Origin: Pseudobdellovibrionaceae bacterium
Lineage (GTDB): Bacteria > Bdellovibrionota > Bdellovibrionia > Bdellovibrionales > Bdellovibrionaceae
Length of the DNA stretch: 64,000 nucleotides
Direction of reading: 5' to 3'
Assembly: GCA_030158485.1 (NCBI GenBank)
Contig: JAOASS010000006.1
Coordinates: 124,001-188,000 of the forward strand
Of this stretch, positions 51,260 to 62,000 are shown in pieces (position 1 is the first letter of the stretch; every line of letters begins with the position of its first letter). The position numbers were made by a program, and so were the translations under genes. The notes beneath the pieces were generated by a model, which saw only the letters and a list, made by a program, of their open reading frames with translations, did not search any database and had not been told where the DNA came from.

Positions 51260-51274
51260 TTAGAATAGTTCTAA
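51260..51274. promoter_or_regulatory. Fur/PerR-type inverted repeat upstream of the regulator gene
   Basis: TTAGAATAGTTCTAA, a 6-3-6 perfect inverted repeat (TTAGAA/TTCTAA), lies 40 bp upstream of the regulator ATG. It matches the 15-bp 7-1-7 layout of PerR boxes. A second partial copy (CTAGAATTAG) follows immediately. Confidence 0.65.
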
Positions 51275-51315
51275 AACTAGAATTAGTCAATACAAAAAGA
51301 AAAGGTGTTTTATTT

Positions 51316-51327
51316 TAGAAAATTCTA
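51316..51327. promoter_or_regulatory. Second Fur/PerR-like box
   Basis: TAGAA-AA-TTCTA, with 5-bp perfect arms, shares the TAGAA/TTCTA half-sites of the box at 51260. It lies between the regulator gene and the phoD end, about 95 bp upstream of the regulator start. Confidence 0.45.
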
Positions 51328-51413
51328 GTAAATTCAAATACTTACATTCACCGCGAAGCTTTGGCATTAATATGTTTAATTTAAAATATATCTTAACTAA
51401 GAACCAGATCTCT

Positions 51414-52586
51414 TTATTTCAATTTAAAATCAAGATGCTGAATTGTTTTGTCTTCTAGATCTTTGATCTCAATTAAAACAGATTTTTTTGACCAATCGAT
51501 AGTCATAAGTCCAAAGTTTTCTTTTCCGTAAGCGTCAGTTAAATAAGTTGAATCTTTTTCTTCAAGATTCTTTGATTTGTTGAGGCTGCTAGAAGTGATG
51601 TCGTACAATGTTCCCCAGCCTTTTATTTCTGTTTTTGCAATTGAAGCTAAATGGCGGTCACCACTTAAAATCAAGAAATTTTTAGGTTTGGTTTTTGCGA
51701 TCAGGTCGTAAAGTTTCTTCTTTTCTTTTGGAAAGTTACCCCATTTTTCAAAGCCATGGTCATTTGCTATCACTTGAAATGAGCTCACTAAAATTTTTAA
51801 ATCGGCGGGTTCTTTCAGCTGGTCTTCTAGCCAGTCCCATTGTTCAGAACCTAAAATTGTAGCTTGAGGATCATCAGTGGGTTCAAATTTCTTTCTAGCG
51901 GGAGGTGGAGTGTTAGGAGCCCCATCATATGGGCTCGCAACAACAGCTTCTTGAGTTGCTAATTTCAGGGGACTTCGGTTCCATCGATTGTCGAGCATAA
52001 TAACGTGTACACTTTGTGATGTGCGAGCTCTGCGGCCTTTGCCCTCTTTTGTTCCGCCTAAAACTTTTGAATGAAAAATTCCCGGTTGATCGAGTAAAGT
52101 CGAATCTTTTATATAAGGCCAATGAAACCAAAAAGATTTTCGAACTTCTTGTTTTCTTGGGTTTTCGACTCCACCGTTGTCGACACCGTAGTCATGATCA
52201 TCCCAAATAGCCATAAAAGGAATTGTTTCGCGAGCCTGTTTATAATCACTGATTTGTGTCCACTTTTTATACTGTTCAATTTGATTGCGAGTTTGTTCTT
52301 GAGACGAGTAAATATTATCACCCATCATAATCATCAAATCAGGTTTTTCATTTAAGATTTGTTTCCAAATAGGCTGTGGTTTGTTTTGATCTGCACAAGA
52401 TCCAAATGCAATTTTCTTAGGAGCATTTGACAGGTCAAGGCCTCGAGGTACGAGGCCCAAGGAGTCTTTAGTTTTTTGTTGTGGACCGGTACCGTAAGGA
52501 TTAGTCAGCAAAGAGCTGGCGTTTTGGCAGGAAGTTAATGCAAAAAATAAAATTGTAATACAAGTTGAATGCAAAAACTTTTCCAT
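51414..52586 (-). CDS. PhoD-like alkaline phosphatase/phosphodiesterase lipoprotein
   Basis: Exported metallophosphoesterase. The lipoprotein signal has lipobox LTSC (Cys about 20). Catalytic metal motifs run from FGSCAD through MMGDNIY (about 95), WDDHDYGVDNGG and FLILSGDRHLASI. This is the PhoD fold, which uses Fe/Ca. It starts 7 bp after the prpC stop on the same strand, so it may be cotranscribed with the methylcitrate genes, an unusual pairing. Phosphate scavenging outside the cytoplasm is the likely role. Confidence 0.9.
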   Translation of the reverse strand: MEKFLHSTCITILFFALTSCQNASSLLTNPYGTGPQQKTKDSLGLVPRGLDLSNAPKKIAFGSCADQNKPQPIWKQILNEKPDLMIMMGDNIYSSQEQTRNQIEQYKKWTQISDYKQARETIPFMAIWDDHDYGVDNGGVENPRKQEVRKSFWFHWPYIKDSTLLDQPGIFHSKVLGGTKEGKGRRARTSQSVHVIMLDNRWNRSPLKLATQEAVVASPYDGAPNTPPPARKKFEPTDDPQATILGSEQWDWLEDQLKEPADLKILVSSFQVIANDHGFEKWGNFPKEKKKLYDLIAKTKPKNFLILSGDRHLASIAKTEIKGWGTLYDITSSSLNKSKNLEEKDSTYLTDAYGKENFGLMTIDWSKKSVLIEIKDLEDKTIQHLDFKLK

Positions 52587-52593
52587 AAAAGAA

Positions 52594-53763
52594 TTAGCCT
52601 CTTTCGCTTAAAGGTTTAACGGATCTTTGAGTTGCGCCAACATATTCACTGAGTGGGCGGATAATACGATTGCTTGCCGCTTGTTCCATAATGTGAGCAC
52701 TCCAGCCAGTTGTTCTTGCCATGACAAAGATAGGAGTAAAGAAATCAATTTCAAATCCCATCATGTAGTAAGCAGGGCCCGCTGGAAAATCTAAATTTGG
52801 ATAGATTTTTTTCTTTTCAGCCATCACTTTTTCTAGGGATTCGTACATTTGCATCCATTTTTTATTGCCAGATAGATCTGCCATTTTGAGTGCATATTTT
52901 TTCATTGTTGGAACTCGGGAGTCACCGGATTTGTAAACGCGATGACCAAAACCCATCACTTTTCTTTTTTTAGCTAATGCATCTAGCATCCACTGTTCTG
53001 CTTTTAAAGGGTCAGCAATTTCGATCATCATGTGCATGACCATTTCATTTGCTCCGCCATGAAGTGGGCCTTTGAGTGCCCCAATACCTGCAACTGTCGC
53101 GGAATAAATATCGCTTTCAGTGCTCGTTACAACTCGAGTTGTAAATGTTGAAGCATTAAAACTATGTTCTGCGTACAGAATTAAACTGACATCAAAAGCT
53201 TTAACCACTTGGGCATCTGGAACTTTTCCAAAGCACATATGGAAAAAATTTTCCGCTAATGTCATGTCTTTTCGAGGCGCAATAAAATCAAGTCCTTTTT
53301 TAAATCGATAGTCAGCCGCTACCATTGTAGGAATTTTAGCCAGAAGGCGGATAGCTTTATCGTAGTTTGTGGCAGGGGTAGCATCCCAAATTCTTTCATC
53401 TTCGCACCCCAAGAAGCTAACTGCTGTCCGAATTGAATCCATCGGATGACACTTTTTAGGGAGTGCTTTGATGACTCCTAAATTATCTTTTGAAATATCG
53501 CGGTAGCTTCTTTCAAGTCCTTCAAATTCAGATAATTGAGTGCGATTAGGAAGTTCGCCTTTGTACATCAGGTAAGCCACTTCTTCAAAGCGGCAATTTT
53601 CAGCCAAATCCTGAACGGGATAGCCGCGGTAAATTAAAGAATTTGTATCAGGATTTACTTTTGAAACTGAAGAAGTATCGATGACTGAACCTTCAAGTCC
53701 TTTTTTTGTGTTCACTTTTTCTGGTTCAGCAACATAATCTGGATTGATGTATTCTTGAGTCAT
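52594..53763 (-). CDS. prpC: 2-methylcitrate synthase
   Basis: Condenses propionyl-CoA with oxaloacetate. Citrate-synthase fold with the conserved GPLHGGANE (His) and VMGFGHRVYK (His) and the Asp region in PAGPAYYMMGFEIDFFTPIFVMAR. Its 389-aa length equals that of E. coli PrpC. Assignment to methylcitrate rather than citrate synthase rests on length, similarity and the prpD-prpB neighbours. It lies 24 bp after prpB. Confidence 0.94.
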   Translation of the reverse strand: MTQEYINPDYVAEPEKVNTKKGLEGSVIDTSSVSKVNPDTNSLIYRGYPVQDLAENCRFEEVAYLMYKGELPNRTQLSEFEGLERSYRDISKDNLGVIKALPKKCHPMDSIRTAVSFLGCEDERIWDATPATNYDKAIRLLAKIPTMVAADYRFKKGLDFIAPRKDMTLAENFFHMCFGKVPDAQVVKAFDVSLILYAEHSFNASTFTTRVVTSTESDIYSATVAGIGALKGPLHGGANEMVMHMMIEIADPLKAEQWMLDALAKKRKVMGFGHRVYKSGDSRVPTMKKYALKMADLSGNKKWMQMYESLEKVMAEKKKIYPNLDFPAGPAYYMMGFEIDFFTPIFVMARTTGWSAHIMEQAASNRIIRPLSEYVGATQRSVKPLSERG

Positions 53764-53787
53764 TTAAATCCCTTTCGTGAAAAATGT

Positions 53788-54687
53788 TTATTTCAATTTG
53801 AAATTATAAATATTTTGATCAAATTCATTGTATCGAGCGTAGTCTGTCAGATCGTAAAGTTCTTGACGAGTCTGCATGTCTTTAACAGCGTTTTGTTGTG
53901 TCCCGTCATGCAGAATCGTATTCAGACCTTGTTCGGCGGCTTTCATGGCAAGTCTTAAAAGCGTGACGGGGTAGATTACAATATTATATCCGACGTTTTC
54001 TAGTTGTTGAGTTGTGAGAAGTTTTGATTTTCCAAATTCCGTCATATTCGCAAGAAGTGGAGCTTTCACGGCTTTTCTGAAAATTTCAAATTCTTTTTCA
54101 TCAGCTAAAGCTTCTGTAAAAATCACATCAGCACCGGCGTCGACATAGGCTTTAGATCTTTCAATTGCCTTTTCCAAACCTTCCGAAGCGCGAGCGTCTG
54201 TGCGGGCAATGATCACAAAATTAGGATCAACTTTGCGGGCCTGATCAGCTGCTTTTATTTTTTGAATCATATCAGCAGTCGAAACTAAATTTTTACCATC
54301 TAAATGGCCACAACGTTTTGGATTTTCTTGATCTTCTAAGTGGCAGCCCGTCAGTCCTAATTCAATCAACTCATGAATTGTGCGAGCCGCATTCATTGCG
54401 ACACCAAACCCCGTATCAGCATCTATTATAGAGGGTAAATTTGTAACACGCGCAATTTGTCGGCCCCGTTGTCCAACTTCTGTCAGGGTTGTTAATCCGA
54501 CATCGGGATAACCCAGATCATTTGAAAGCACAGAACCTGAAATGTAAACTCCTTCGAATCCTTTTTTTTCAATCAGCATCGCTGATAAAGGATTAAATGC
54601 GCCAGGAAATCGAAGAAGTTTTCCGGACTTCAATTTTTCTCTTAAATTTTGACGCTTTTGAAAAGGATTTGCATTTTGAAATAACAT
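53788..54687 (-). CDS. prpB: 2-methylisocitrate lyase
   Basis: Splits 2-methylisocitrate to pyruvate and succinate. PEP-mutase/isocitrate-lyase superfamily barrel with the catalytic loop NPKRCGHLDGKNLV (the KRCGH motif), DADTGFG and LTGCHLEDQE. Length 299 aa is typical. Its first base overlaps the prpD stop by 1 nt, so the two are coupled. Confidence 0.95.
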   Translation of the reverse strand: MLFQNANPFQKRQNLREKLKSGKLLRFPGAFNPLSAMLIEKKGFEGVYISGSVLSNDLGYPDVGLTTLTEVGQRGRQIARVTNLPSIIDADTGFGVAMNAARTIHELIELGLTGCHLEDQENPKRCGHLDGKNLVSTADMIQKIKAADQARKVDPNFVIIARTDARASEGLEKAIERSKAYVDAGADVIFTEALADEKEFEIFRKAVKAPLLANMTEFGKSKLLTTQQLENVGYNIVIYPVTLLRLAMKAAEQGLNTILHDGTQQNAVKDMQTRQELYDLTDYARYNEFDQNIYNFKLK

Positions 54688-56195
54688 TAGAAAATTCCTT
54701 TATCGTCTCGTTTGTTATTTGCTAGCTTATCGACAGGAATTTGGACGTTGAGTTGCTTTACTTGATCCGCGGAGAGTGTGGGTAAAGATTCAACTAAATG
54801 AATGAAGCGATCACGCTCAGTCTTTGTTATAATTTCAGAAGTGAGAGTGTCAAATTTTCGAATATAGTCAGCCCGCTTAAAAGGTTTTGCGCCAGCAGGG
54901 TGGGCATTGGCTACGCCCAACTCGTCAATAATTTTTTCACCATTATTTAAAGTAATTTCCACGCGACCACCGAACATTTTTTTGTTTGGATCCATATCAT
55001 GGTAAGCTTCAGTCCATTTGGGATCTTCAACGGTTCTTATTTTATGCCACAATTTAACAGTGTCTGGCCGCTGGGCCCGCGCTGGTTCATAAGAGTGAAC
55101 GTGGTGCCATTTTCCATCTTGCAGAGCAATTGCAAAAATATACATGATAGAATGATCCAAAGTTTCACGAGATGCAGTCGGATCCATTTTTTGAGGATCG
55201 CCAGCCCCAGTGCCTATGACATAATGAGTATGATGAGAAGTGTGGATCAGAACATCTTTGATATCATCCCAATTTTTAATTTTAGATCCCATGCGAAAGG
55301 CTAAATCAATCAGAGCTTGGGACTGATATTCAGCAGAGTGTTCCTTAGTATAGGTTTCAAGAATGGCTCGTTTTTCTTCTCCTTTTTCTGGAAGTGGAAC
55401 AGAATATTTCCCGTCTTTTCCATCCAACATGTAAGCAATTACCGAATCTTCACCTTCGTAAATAGGAGACGGAGCACCTTCTCCGCGCATAATTCGATCA
55501 ACAGCTTCAACAGCTAACTTCCCAGCGTGAGCAGGGGCATAAGCTTTCCAAGAAGAGATTTCCCCTTTACGCGACTGACGAGTCGAAAAAGAAACATGAA
55601 CAGCTTGCTGAATCGCTTGATAAATTTGTTCTGTCGAAAGTCCCAATAAGGTCCCAATTCCTGCAGCCTGAGCTGGGCAAAGGTGGGCAATGTGATCTTT
55701 TTTGTGTTTATGAAGACAAATTGCTTTAACTAGATTCACATGCAGTTCGTAGCCTACGACAAGGCCTTTTAAAAGTTCTGCGCCCGTTTTATTTTTTTGT
55801 TGAGCAACTGCTAATATGGGAGGAATGTTATCACCTGGATGAGAATAATCAGCAGCTAAGAAAGTATCGTGATAATCGAGCTCCCGAACGGCTGTGCCAT
55901 TAGCCCATGCGGCCCATTCACAGGAAAATGTTTGATCATTTGGCATTCCAAAAACTGTTGCGCCGCCGTTACGTGGGTGAGCAATAGCCATTGATCGCGC
56001 AGAAGCAACGGGTCTTCTGTTGGCTGCCGCGATCGCAACGGAAGCGTTATCGATAATACGATTGATGACCATATCGATCACTTCATCTGAAATTTTTGTT
56101 GTATCAGTTGCAACTTCGGCCATTTTCCAAGCCAATTGGTCTTTTCGATCGAGTTTTTCTTTTGATGGGTAAACGCGAACTTGATGTAAACGCAT
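54687..56195 (-). CDS. prpD: 2-methylcitrate dehydratase
   Basis: MmgE/PrpD-family dehydratase of the methylcitrate cycle, first gene of the prpD-prpB-prpC unit. It has [52 protein letters not shown], and a long C-terminal domain to residue 502. Propionyl-CoA arises from odd-chain lipid and amino-acid breakdown, which would suit growth on prey-derived material (inference). GGAGG lies just before the ATG. Confidence 0.94.
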   Translation of the reverse strand: MRLHQVRVYPSKEKLDRKDQLAWKMAEVATDTTKISDEVIDMVINRIIDNASVAIAAANRRPVASARSMAIAHPRNGGATVFGMPNDQTFSCEWAAWANGTAVRELDYHDTFLAADYSHPGDNIPPILAVAQQKNKTGAELLKGLVVGYELHVNLVKAICLHKHKKDHIAHLCPAQAAGIGTLLGLSTEQIYQAIQQAVHVSFSTRQSRKGEISSWKAYAPAHAGKLAVEAVDRIMRGEGAPSPIYEGEDSVIAYMLDGKDGKYSVPLPEKGEEKRAILETYTKEHSAEYQSQALIDLAFRMGSKIKNWDDIKDVLIHTSHHTHYVIGTGAGDPQKMDPTASRETLDHSIMYIFAIALQDGKWHHVHSYEPARAQRPDTVKLWHKIRTVEDPKWTEAYHDMDPNKKMFGGRVEITLNNGEKIIDELGVANAHPAGAKPFKRADYIRKFDTLTSEIITKTERDRFIHLVESLPTLSADQVKQLNVQIPVDKLANNKRDDKGIF

Positions 56196-56323
56196 GGGTC
56201 CTCCGGATTGTCGAGAAGAATCGATTTTTTAGGAGACCTGAAGCTAACTTAGAAGAGTAGGAAAGACAAATATTTCACAATTCTCTAGAGGAATTGGCGC
56301 TCAGTGCTAAGGTGTCAAAAGTT

Positions 56324-59083
56324 TTAAAATGAGCCAAACGATAAATGAAAGACAGAAGGTAATTCATTTTCATAGAGTCGACCTAGCTTCCAGCCGACTT
56401 CTAGGTTAAGTGGGCCTACAGGCGTGTTAATCAGGATTCCGAGTCCTGCGGCGTGCCGATAGCCAAAACCCAACTCAAGCCCGTCGACGCGCACTTCACC
56501 GCCATCATAGAAAACAGTACCATCTACGATTCCCCAGATAGGATAGCTAAATGTTGAACGTAAAAGTGACATTTGTGTTTGACGGCTCATTTTATTGTCT
56601 AGCATCGAATTCAATAAGTTAGTGTCAGGAAAAGCTTCACGCGTGGGATCAAAACCTCGAATCGTAGACGGGCCTCCTAAATAAAAGCCTTTTTTATCAT
56701 AGGGAACTCCGCCATCACTTCGGGTATTAATATTTTGTAAATAACCAAAACGTAAACCATTAGCCCAAGTCATGCGATCTTTATAAAAACTTTTGTAATG
56801 AGTGAATGAAGCAGAGCTTCGTAAGTAAGTGATCGTTTTTGTACTTCCTAGCCAAGGAGCACCGTACTCAACATTAAATCGAGACTGATTTCCAGTTCGT
56901 GGGCGGACTAAATTGTCTCGGTAATCGAAATCAAGAGTAACTCCTGTAGCAGCGATTTCGAGCTGTTCTTTGTTTCGATCACCTTCAATATTAAAGTCTT
57001 CGGAACTAGCTCGTGAGTAGACATCCCAAACACCCGTTATGTGGGATGTAAAATCTTTTTCAACTGACCAAGTTTGTTGAACGGTTACTGTGGCCCTTTT
57101 GTTTTCAAAATCAGTAATGGTATTTGAGCGCGTTAAATTAAATCGACCTTTGTAGCGAGTATCAAATAAAAAAGGTTCAAGATATCCTAATGTAAAACGA
57201 TTTTCTAAATACTCGAGGTCTGCAAGATTGTAACTCGCGTCTGTTCTAAATGAAAGCCCTCTGCCGGTACCCCAGAGATTGCGATATCCAACACCTAAGT
57301 AACCACGAAGAGTCAGTTCACGTTCATTCGTCAGGCCGGCCCCCATTTGAAAAAGACCCGGCTCTGCTTCAGTGACACGAATCAGAACTGTTCGTTGTGA
57401 AACTTCAGTTTTATCTTCGACTGTGCGAATATCAACAGATGAAAAATATCCTGTTCGTTGTAATCTTGAAATCGATTCTTCAATTTTTGTAGGAGTTAAA
57501 AAATCACCTTCTTTAAAGTCAATTTCAAATCGAACAACAAACTCTTTCGTTGCTCTGAGCCCTTCAATGACAATTGATTGAACGCGAACTTGAGGGCCCT
57601 CTAAAAGATGGTAGAATAAAGTCGCTTGAGAATTATCCTCATTATATCGAACAAGGTCTTGTTTTTCATTCAAAACAAGCATTTCAAGATATCCGTTTTC
57701 TTTGTATAAATATTTTAAATCTTTAATTGATTTTTCAATTTTTGATAGCTGAAGGGGTTCTCCAGTTTTAAGTCCTACCGTTTTTTCAAGTATTGATTTG
57801 TCAAAAGCTTGAGCATTTTTAAATTCCACTGACTTGACTGTTGTTTGTCGTCCTTCATCTAGATTGATTGAAATATTCACTTGATCTTTATCCATATTGT
57901 AAATCACGCGGGAAGAAATAACCTGAGCCAATAAGTAGCCTTCGTTCTGCAATTCTTGCGCTAAAAATGCGACGGCTTTATCCAAATCTTCTTTGATGTA
58001 CAGACGTCTCTGAAGGCCATCGGATGCATTTTTGAAAAGTAATTTTTCATAGTAATCAACTTTTCTTGAGTATCGTCCTTGTAAAACAAACTTATCAATA
58101 TTCACAACTTTTGATTCTTTGACGACGAAGGTCACGAGTTGTTTATTCTTTTCTGGGATCAATGTTTCGACTGTCGAGATTTCAACTCGAGCGTAACCTT
58201 TTTGATGATAATAGCTTCGAAGTCGATTTGTGAGTTCAGGTAATAAATTATTTCCAGCGGTGGGCTTTGAATCCAGTTCCAGAGTATCATCAAGACTCAG
58301 AAGAGAAGAAATCTGTGATGAGCCTTCAATTCTAAATTCAAATTCATTTGCATTTTGGATTTGATAATCAACGTAAGCAAATCTTTGATCAGAAGAAAGG
58401 CTTACAGTAGGAGCAGGAAAAGTAGCCTGAAAAGCTTTTTTGGAAACTAAAAAGCTTTCAATCTCTTCTTGCAAGTCCTTCAATTTATCTTGTGTTAAAA
58501 TATCATTCTTGTAACCTTTGAGCGTATTTTGAATTGGGTAGGATAAAGACTCATTATCAATTTTTATATTAATTTTTCTAATTCTTGCGGGTTGGCCAGG
58601 GCGAACAATAATATTAAGATCGACTTTCCTTTGGGAATTAATTGGAAATTCAATATCAACTTCGGCATTTAAATAGCCCATTGTCTTGTATGTCTCTTGC
58701 AGACTCTGACCTTGCTTAATGAGCTTATCAGGATCAAAGACGTCACCTTCTTGCGCTGTTATAATTCTTCGGGCTTCAGATAAGTTCATTCCTTTAAGTC
58801 CACTAAACTCAACTTTATGAATTCGAATTCTTTTTGATATTTGGATTTGCACATTGCGATCTGAAATCAGGACGGCGCGTACTGGATCGTATTGAGAACT
58901 TAAATAGACTAATTTAACCAAGTCATCCAACTCACTTCCTGACATTTGTTCAAGGCTTAGATTTTTAACCGAAGCTTCGATTGATTGTCGGATTTCTTGA
59001 GGAACAAGACTCAGATCAACTTGATACTTGGTGTTGGCTCGACATATTGATAAAAAAAGAGAAAAAAGAATCAAGAGCCTCAT
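56324..59083 (-). CDS. tamA: Omp85-family outer-membrane assembly protein, TamA-like
   Basis: Outer-membrane insertase of the BamA/TamA family. A signal peptide (about residues 1-16) is followed by about five or six POTRA-like repeats spread over residues 50-580, then an Omp85 barrel (about 600-919) ending VFHLSFGSF with the terminal Phe. The lid-loop signature GGPSTIRGFDP is present. It is far longer than E. coli TamA (577 aa, three POTRA). Position directly after tamB (4-nt overlap) supports TamA rather than BamA, though BamA cannot be excluded on domain count alone. Confidence 0.85.
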   Translation of the reverse strand: MRLLILFSLFLSICRANTKYQVDLSLVPQEIRQSIEASVKNLSLEQMSGSELDDLVKLVYLSSQYDPVRAVLISDRNVQIQISKRIRIHKVEFSGLKGMNLSEARRIITAQEGDVFDPDKLIKQGQSLQETYKTMGYLNAEVDIEFPINSQRKVDLNIIVRPGQPARIRKINIKIDNESLSYPIQNTLKGYKNDILTQDKLKDLQEEIESFLVSKKAFQATFPAPTVSLSSDQRFAYVDYQIQNANEFEFRIEGSSQISSLLSLDDTLELDSKPTAGNNLLPELTNRLRSYYHQKGYARVEISTVETLIPEKNKQLVTFVVKESKVVNIDKFVLQGRYSRKVDYYEKLLFKNASDGLQRRLYIKEDLDKAVAFLAQELQNEGYLLAQVISSRVIYNMDKDQVNISINLDEGRQTTVKSVEFKNAQAFDKSILEKTVGLKTGEPLQLSKIEKSIKDLKYLYKENGYLEMLVLNEKQDLVRYNEDNSQATLFYHLLEGPQVRVQSIVIEGLRATKEFVVRFEIDFKEGDFLTPTKIEESISRLQRTGYFSSVDIRTVEDKTEVSQRTVLIRVTEAEPGLFQMGAGLTNERELTLRGYLGVGYRNLWGTGRGLSFRTDASYNLADLEYLENRFTLGYLEPFLFDTRYKGRFNLTRSNTITDFENKRATVTVQQTWSVEKDFTSHITGVWDVYSRASSEDFNIEGDRNKEQLEIAATGVTLDFDYRDNLVRPRTGNQSRFNVEYGAPWLGSTKTITYLRSSASFTHYKSFYKDRMTWANGLRFGYLQNINTRSDGGVPYDKKGFYLGGPSTIRGFDPTREAFPDTNLLNSMLDNKMSRQTQMSLLRSTFSYPIWGIVDGTVFYDGGEVRVDGLELGFGYRHAAGLGILINTPVGPLNLEVGWKLGRLYENELPSVFHLSFGSF

Positions 59084-62000
59084 CTAAATTCCCTCTTAAA
59101 TTCGAGGTCAAGACCTAGAATGCTGGGGGTTTCTCGATTTTCGATACCGGTATTCGTTTGCTCGAACTTTTTCGTTTCATAGCTACCGTTGATCGATAAA
59201 TGATCATTTAGATTGTACTGCAATCGACCTTCGGGTGTTTTTTGATCCCCTGTTACGGGAAATGCGACAGTTGCATTTGTTTTTTTATTTATTTTTCGAC
59301 TGATTGTAAATTTGGGCACGCTAATGTTTCGAGTGGTATCAAATGAGTTTGAAAGCTGAACGTTGAAACCCGTGGCGGATTGAACTTTTTGCGTCAATCC
59401 TGTGCTTTGAAAAGCGGCGGCGAAAACTTCATTCGCAGTTTGACTTTGTTGTTTTTTTGAATCGACAGTGGCCAATTTTGTCGAGGTGACTCCCAGCGCG
59501 AGCAAAGAGATAATATCATTTTCAGCGAGTGGTGGTTGGCTTGATAGTCTGACTGATGGATCTTGCGCAGTTCCTTGAACTAAAAGTGAGATGTCATACT
59601 CTTCAATTCGAGTTTGGGCAGATATAAAAAGTTGAGGATCGATTTCAGTGGGATTTTCGAAAAGAATTGAAGCGGATTGTATCTCGAAGGGCTTATCTTT
59701 AAAAAACAGCCGACTGCCTTTCAGGCCTGTTAATTGGCCACTTAAAACGGGTAGACTTGGGTTGCCTTTGAGTCCCAGCTGGCCGGTTGCTTGTGCTTCA
59801 AGAAGAGAATTTTTAATCTGAATGGGTTTTTCAAAAATAAGTTGTAAATCAAGATTGAGAGGATCCATCGCTGTTTCTTTGATCGTTTGTGGCAAATAGT
59901 AATTTTGCTTGACCTCTTTTGCAAATTTTCCTCCGCTGAATTCCATTTCAAAGTTTGTTGAAGCGATTCGATAGGTACCAGCTAGAGTAAAAGGCAGTTG
60001 GTTACCAGAAAATGTCAAATCTGCATCGCCTCGAGTTCTCACTTTATCAGGTAAATTAAGTGAGATATCTCGTGCTTTGATTCGAAGAAGGATAGGGAGA
60101 TCATTTTGATTTCGAATCTGTAAGCTTCCTTCCCCGTTGAGCTCACCACCTCCGAGCGAACCTTTGATCTCATTAAAAAGAATTCGAGACTGTGAAAAAG
60201 TAGTATCAATTTTCATTTTTTCGAAAGGATGTGGAAAATTTTTAATTCTAAAGTAACCGTTATTAATTTTCATGGAGCCAATTAATTGGGGCTGATTCCA
60301 ACTTCCAGCGACGGATGACCTGATTTGGATAGCTCCACTAATTTCTTCAAATAGCGGAATAAAAAGTTGGGCGAGTTTTAAATCAGAGTCCGCTGTAATT
60401 TGTAGATTCAATGAATGAGGTTTAATATTTTCCCCAGTGACCTCGACTTTGCCCTTTGAACTATTGAGAACAAAATGTTGAATATTATAAACACCGTCTG
60501 ACACGGTAACAGATAACGGTTGGCTATTTTGTAATGTTAAATCTTGTTTTGTAAGTGAAAAGTTTTGAACTTTTATGGATCCAGATAGGCGATCAGCTTG
60601 CCCATTCGTTGAAGTGATATCAATATCACTTGTTAAGTTTCCGGACGTATCTTGTTTCAGTGATCCCGCATTAATCAGTGAAAACCATGGGGTGTAATCC
60701 CAGCTCTGTGTTTTCATTCTAAAGCGAAATGGTTTTCCATTATCAGCTAAAGGGTAATCCAGAACTGTTTGAATTTGATTTCCTAAAAATAATCCTTCCG
60801 CATGTAAATTTTGATTTTCGATTCCGACTTTAAAGTTTGAATTCGGGACTTCGTTGTCATCCAGTAAAATATCAGTGAATTGACCATTGACCATCAGATT
60901 TGTATTTTTAAAATTTCCCGTTAGTTTCATCTGAGAATTTAATCGGCCATTGAGGGGCCATTTCATGATTGAAATAAAGTCACTTTCTTCAAGTAGATAA
61001 TTTTGAAGTGAGGCTTCGATATTGAGTTCTTTTTGATTACTAACGGATCCTTGAACTGATAGTCGGGTTTGATTTCTTTTTGCTTCAACTTTTTTGAGTT
61101 CATAATGTCCATCAGTGCTTTCAATTTGTACATCAAGATCTTTGAAAGATTCAGTTGCTAAAGTGAATTGGTTGAATTGAGCATTGAGTTTTGTGTTTAA
61201 TTTCCAAAAATCAAGTGGTCCATTAAATTCTGCGATACCTTTTCCATTTCCTTCAATGTGAACGGGAATCGGAATGGCTCTTTCAAGGGCTTTTTTAATA
61301 TCTTGTAGCCTAGCTTTTGGAAATACTATTTGGCCTTTTATTTTTGACTCGATTAAGTTGATATCCATTTCAGTCGTGTATTCTGTTTGATCAATTACAC
61401 CTTTTGCATTGGGTATAATAATGTGACCCTTATCATACAGAAGTGTCATTTCCGTATGACCTAGAAAAAAATCAGATATTTCATGATTTTTATTTTTCAA
61501 ATTGAGCTTTAATTGAGCGGCGTGACTATCGCCACTTGTTTGACCGGAAATTTGACTGACTCCTTTTAAGTTCAAACTGGCTAAGTTGTGAATTTCGTTC
61601 CAATTGAAAGTGGGACTTTTAAAATTGATATCAAATCCTTTTTTAAAATCGACAATACCATTGGTTTCGCCAGTTGATTGGCCTAATGACAGTTGGCTTT
61701 TGAAAATTATTTTTTCTGTATTAACTTGAACTTGGCCTTGTCCCGTTATTTTTTTTAAATTAAGAATTTCAAATGCTTGGCGTGATATTTCAGAGCGGAT
61801 TGAAATTAATTCTGCTTGTGCCTGGAAATCGCAATCGAAGCTAAGGGGTTTGAGTTGTCCACGGCATGGAGCATTGCCTTTTAATTGCATATCAACTGGA
61901 ATGTTTTTGAGGTTCAAAGATAAAAAAAGTTTTTGCAAATCAAGTTCACTGACTTCAAGCTTCATCGAAACGGGTAAGTTGTCTTGTAAACTGAGTTTAG

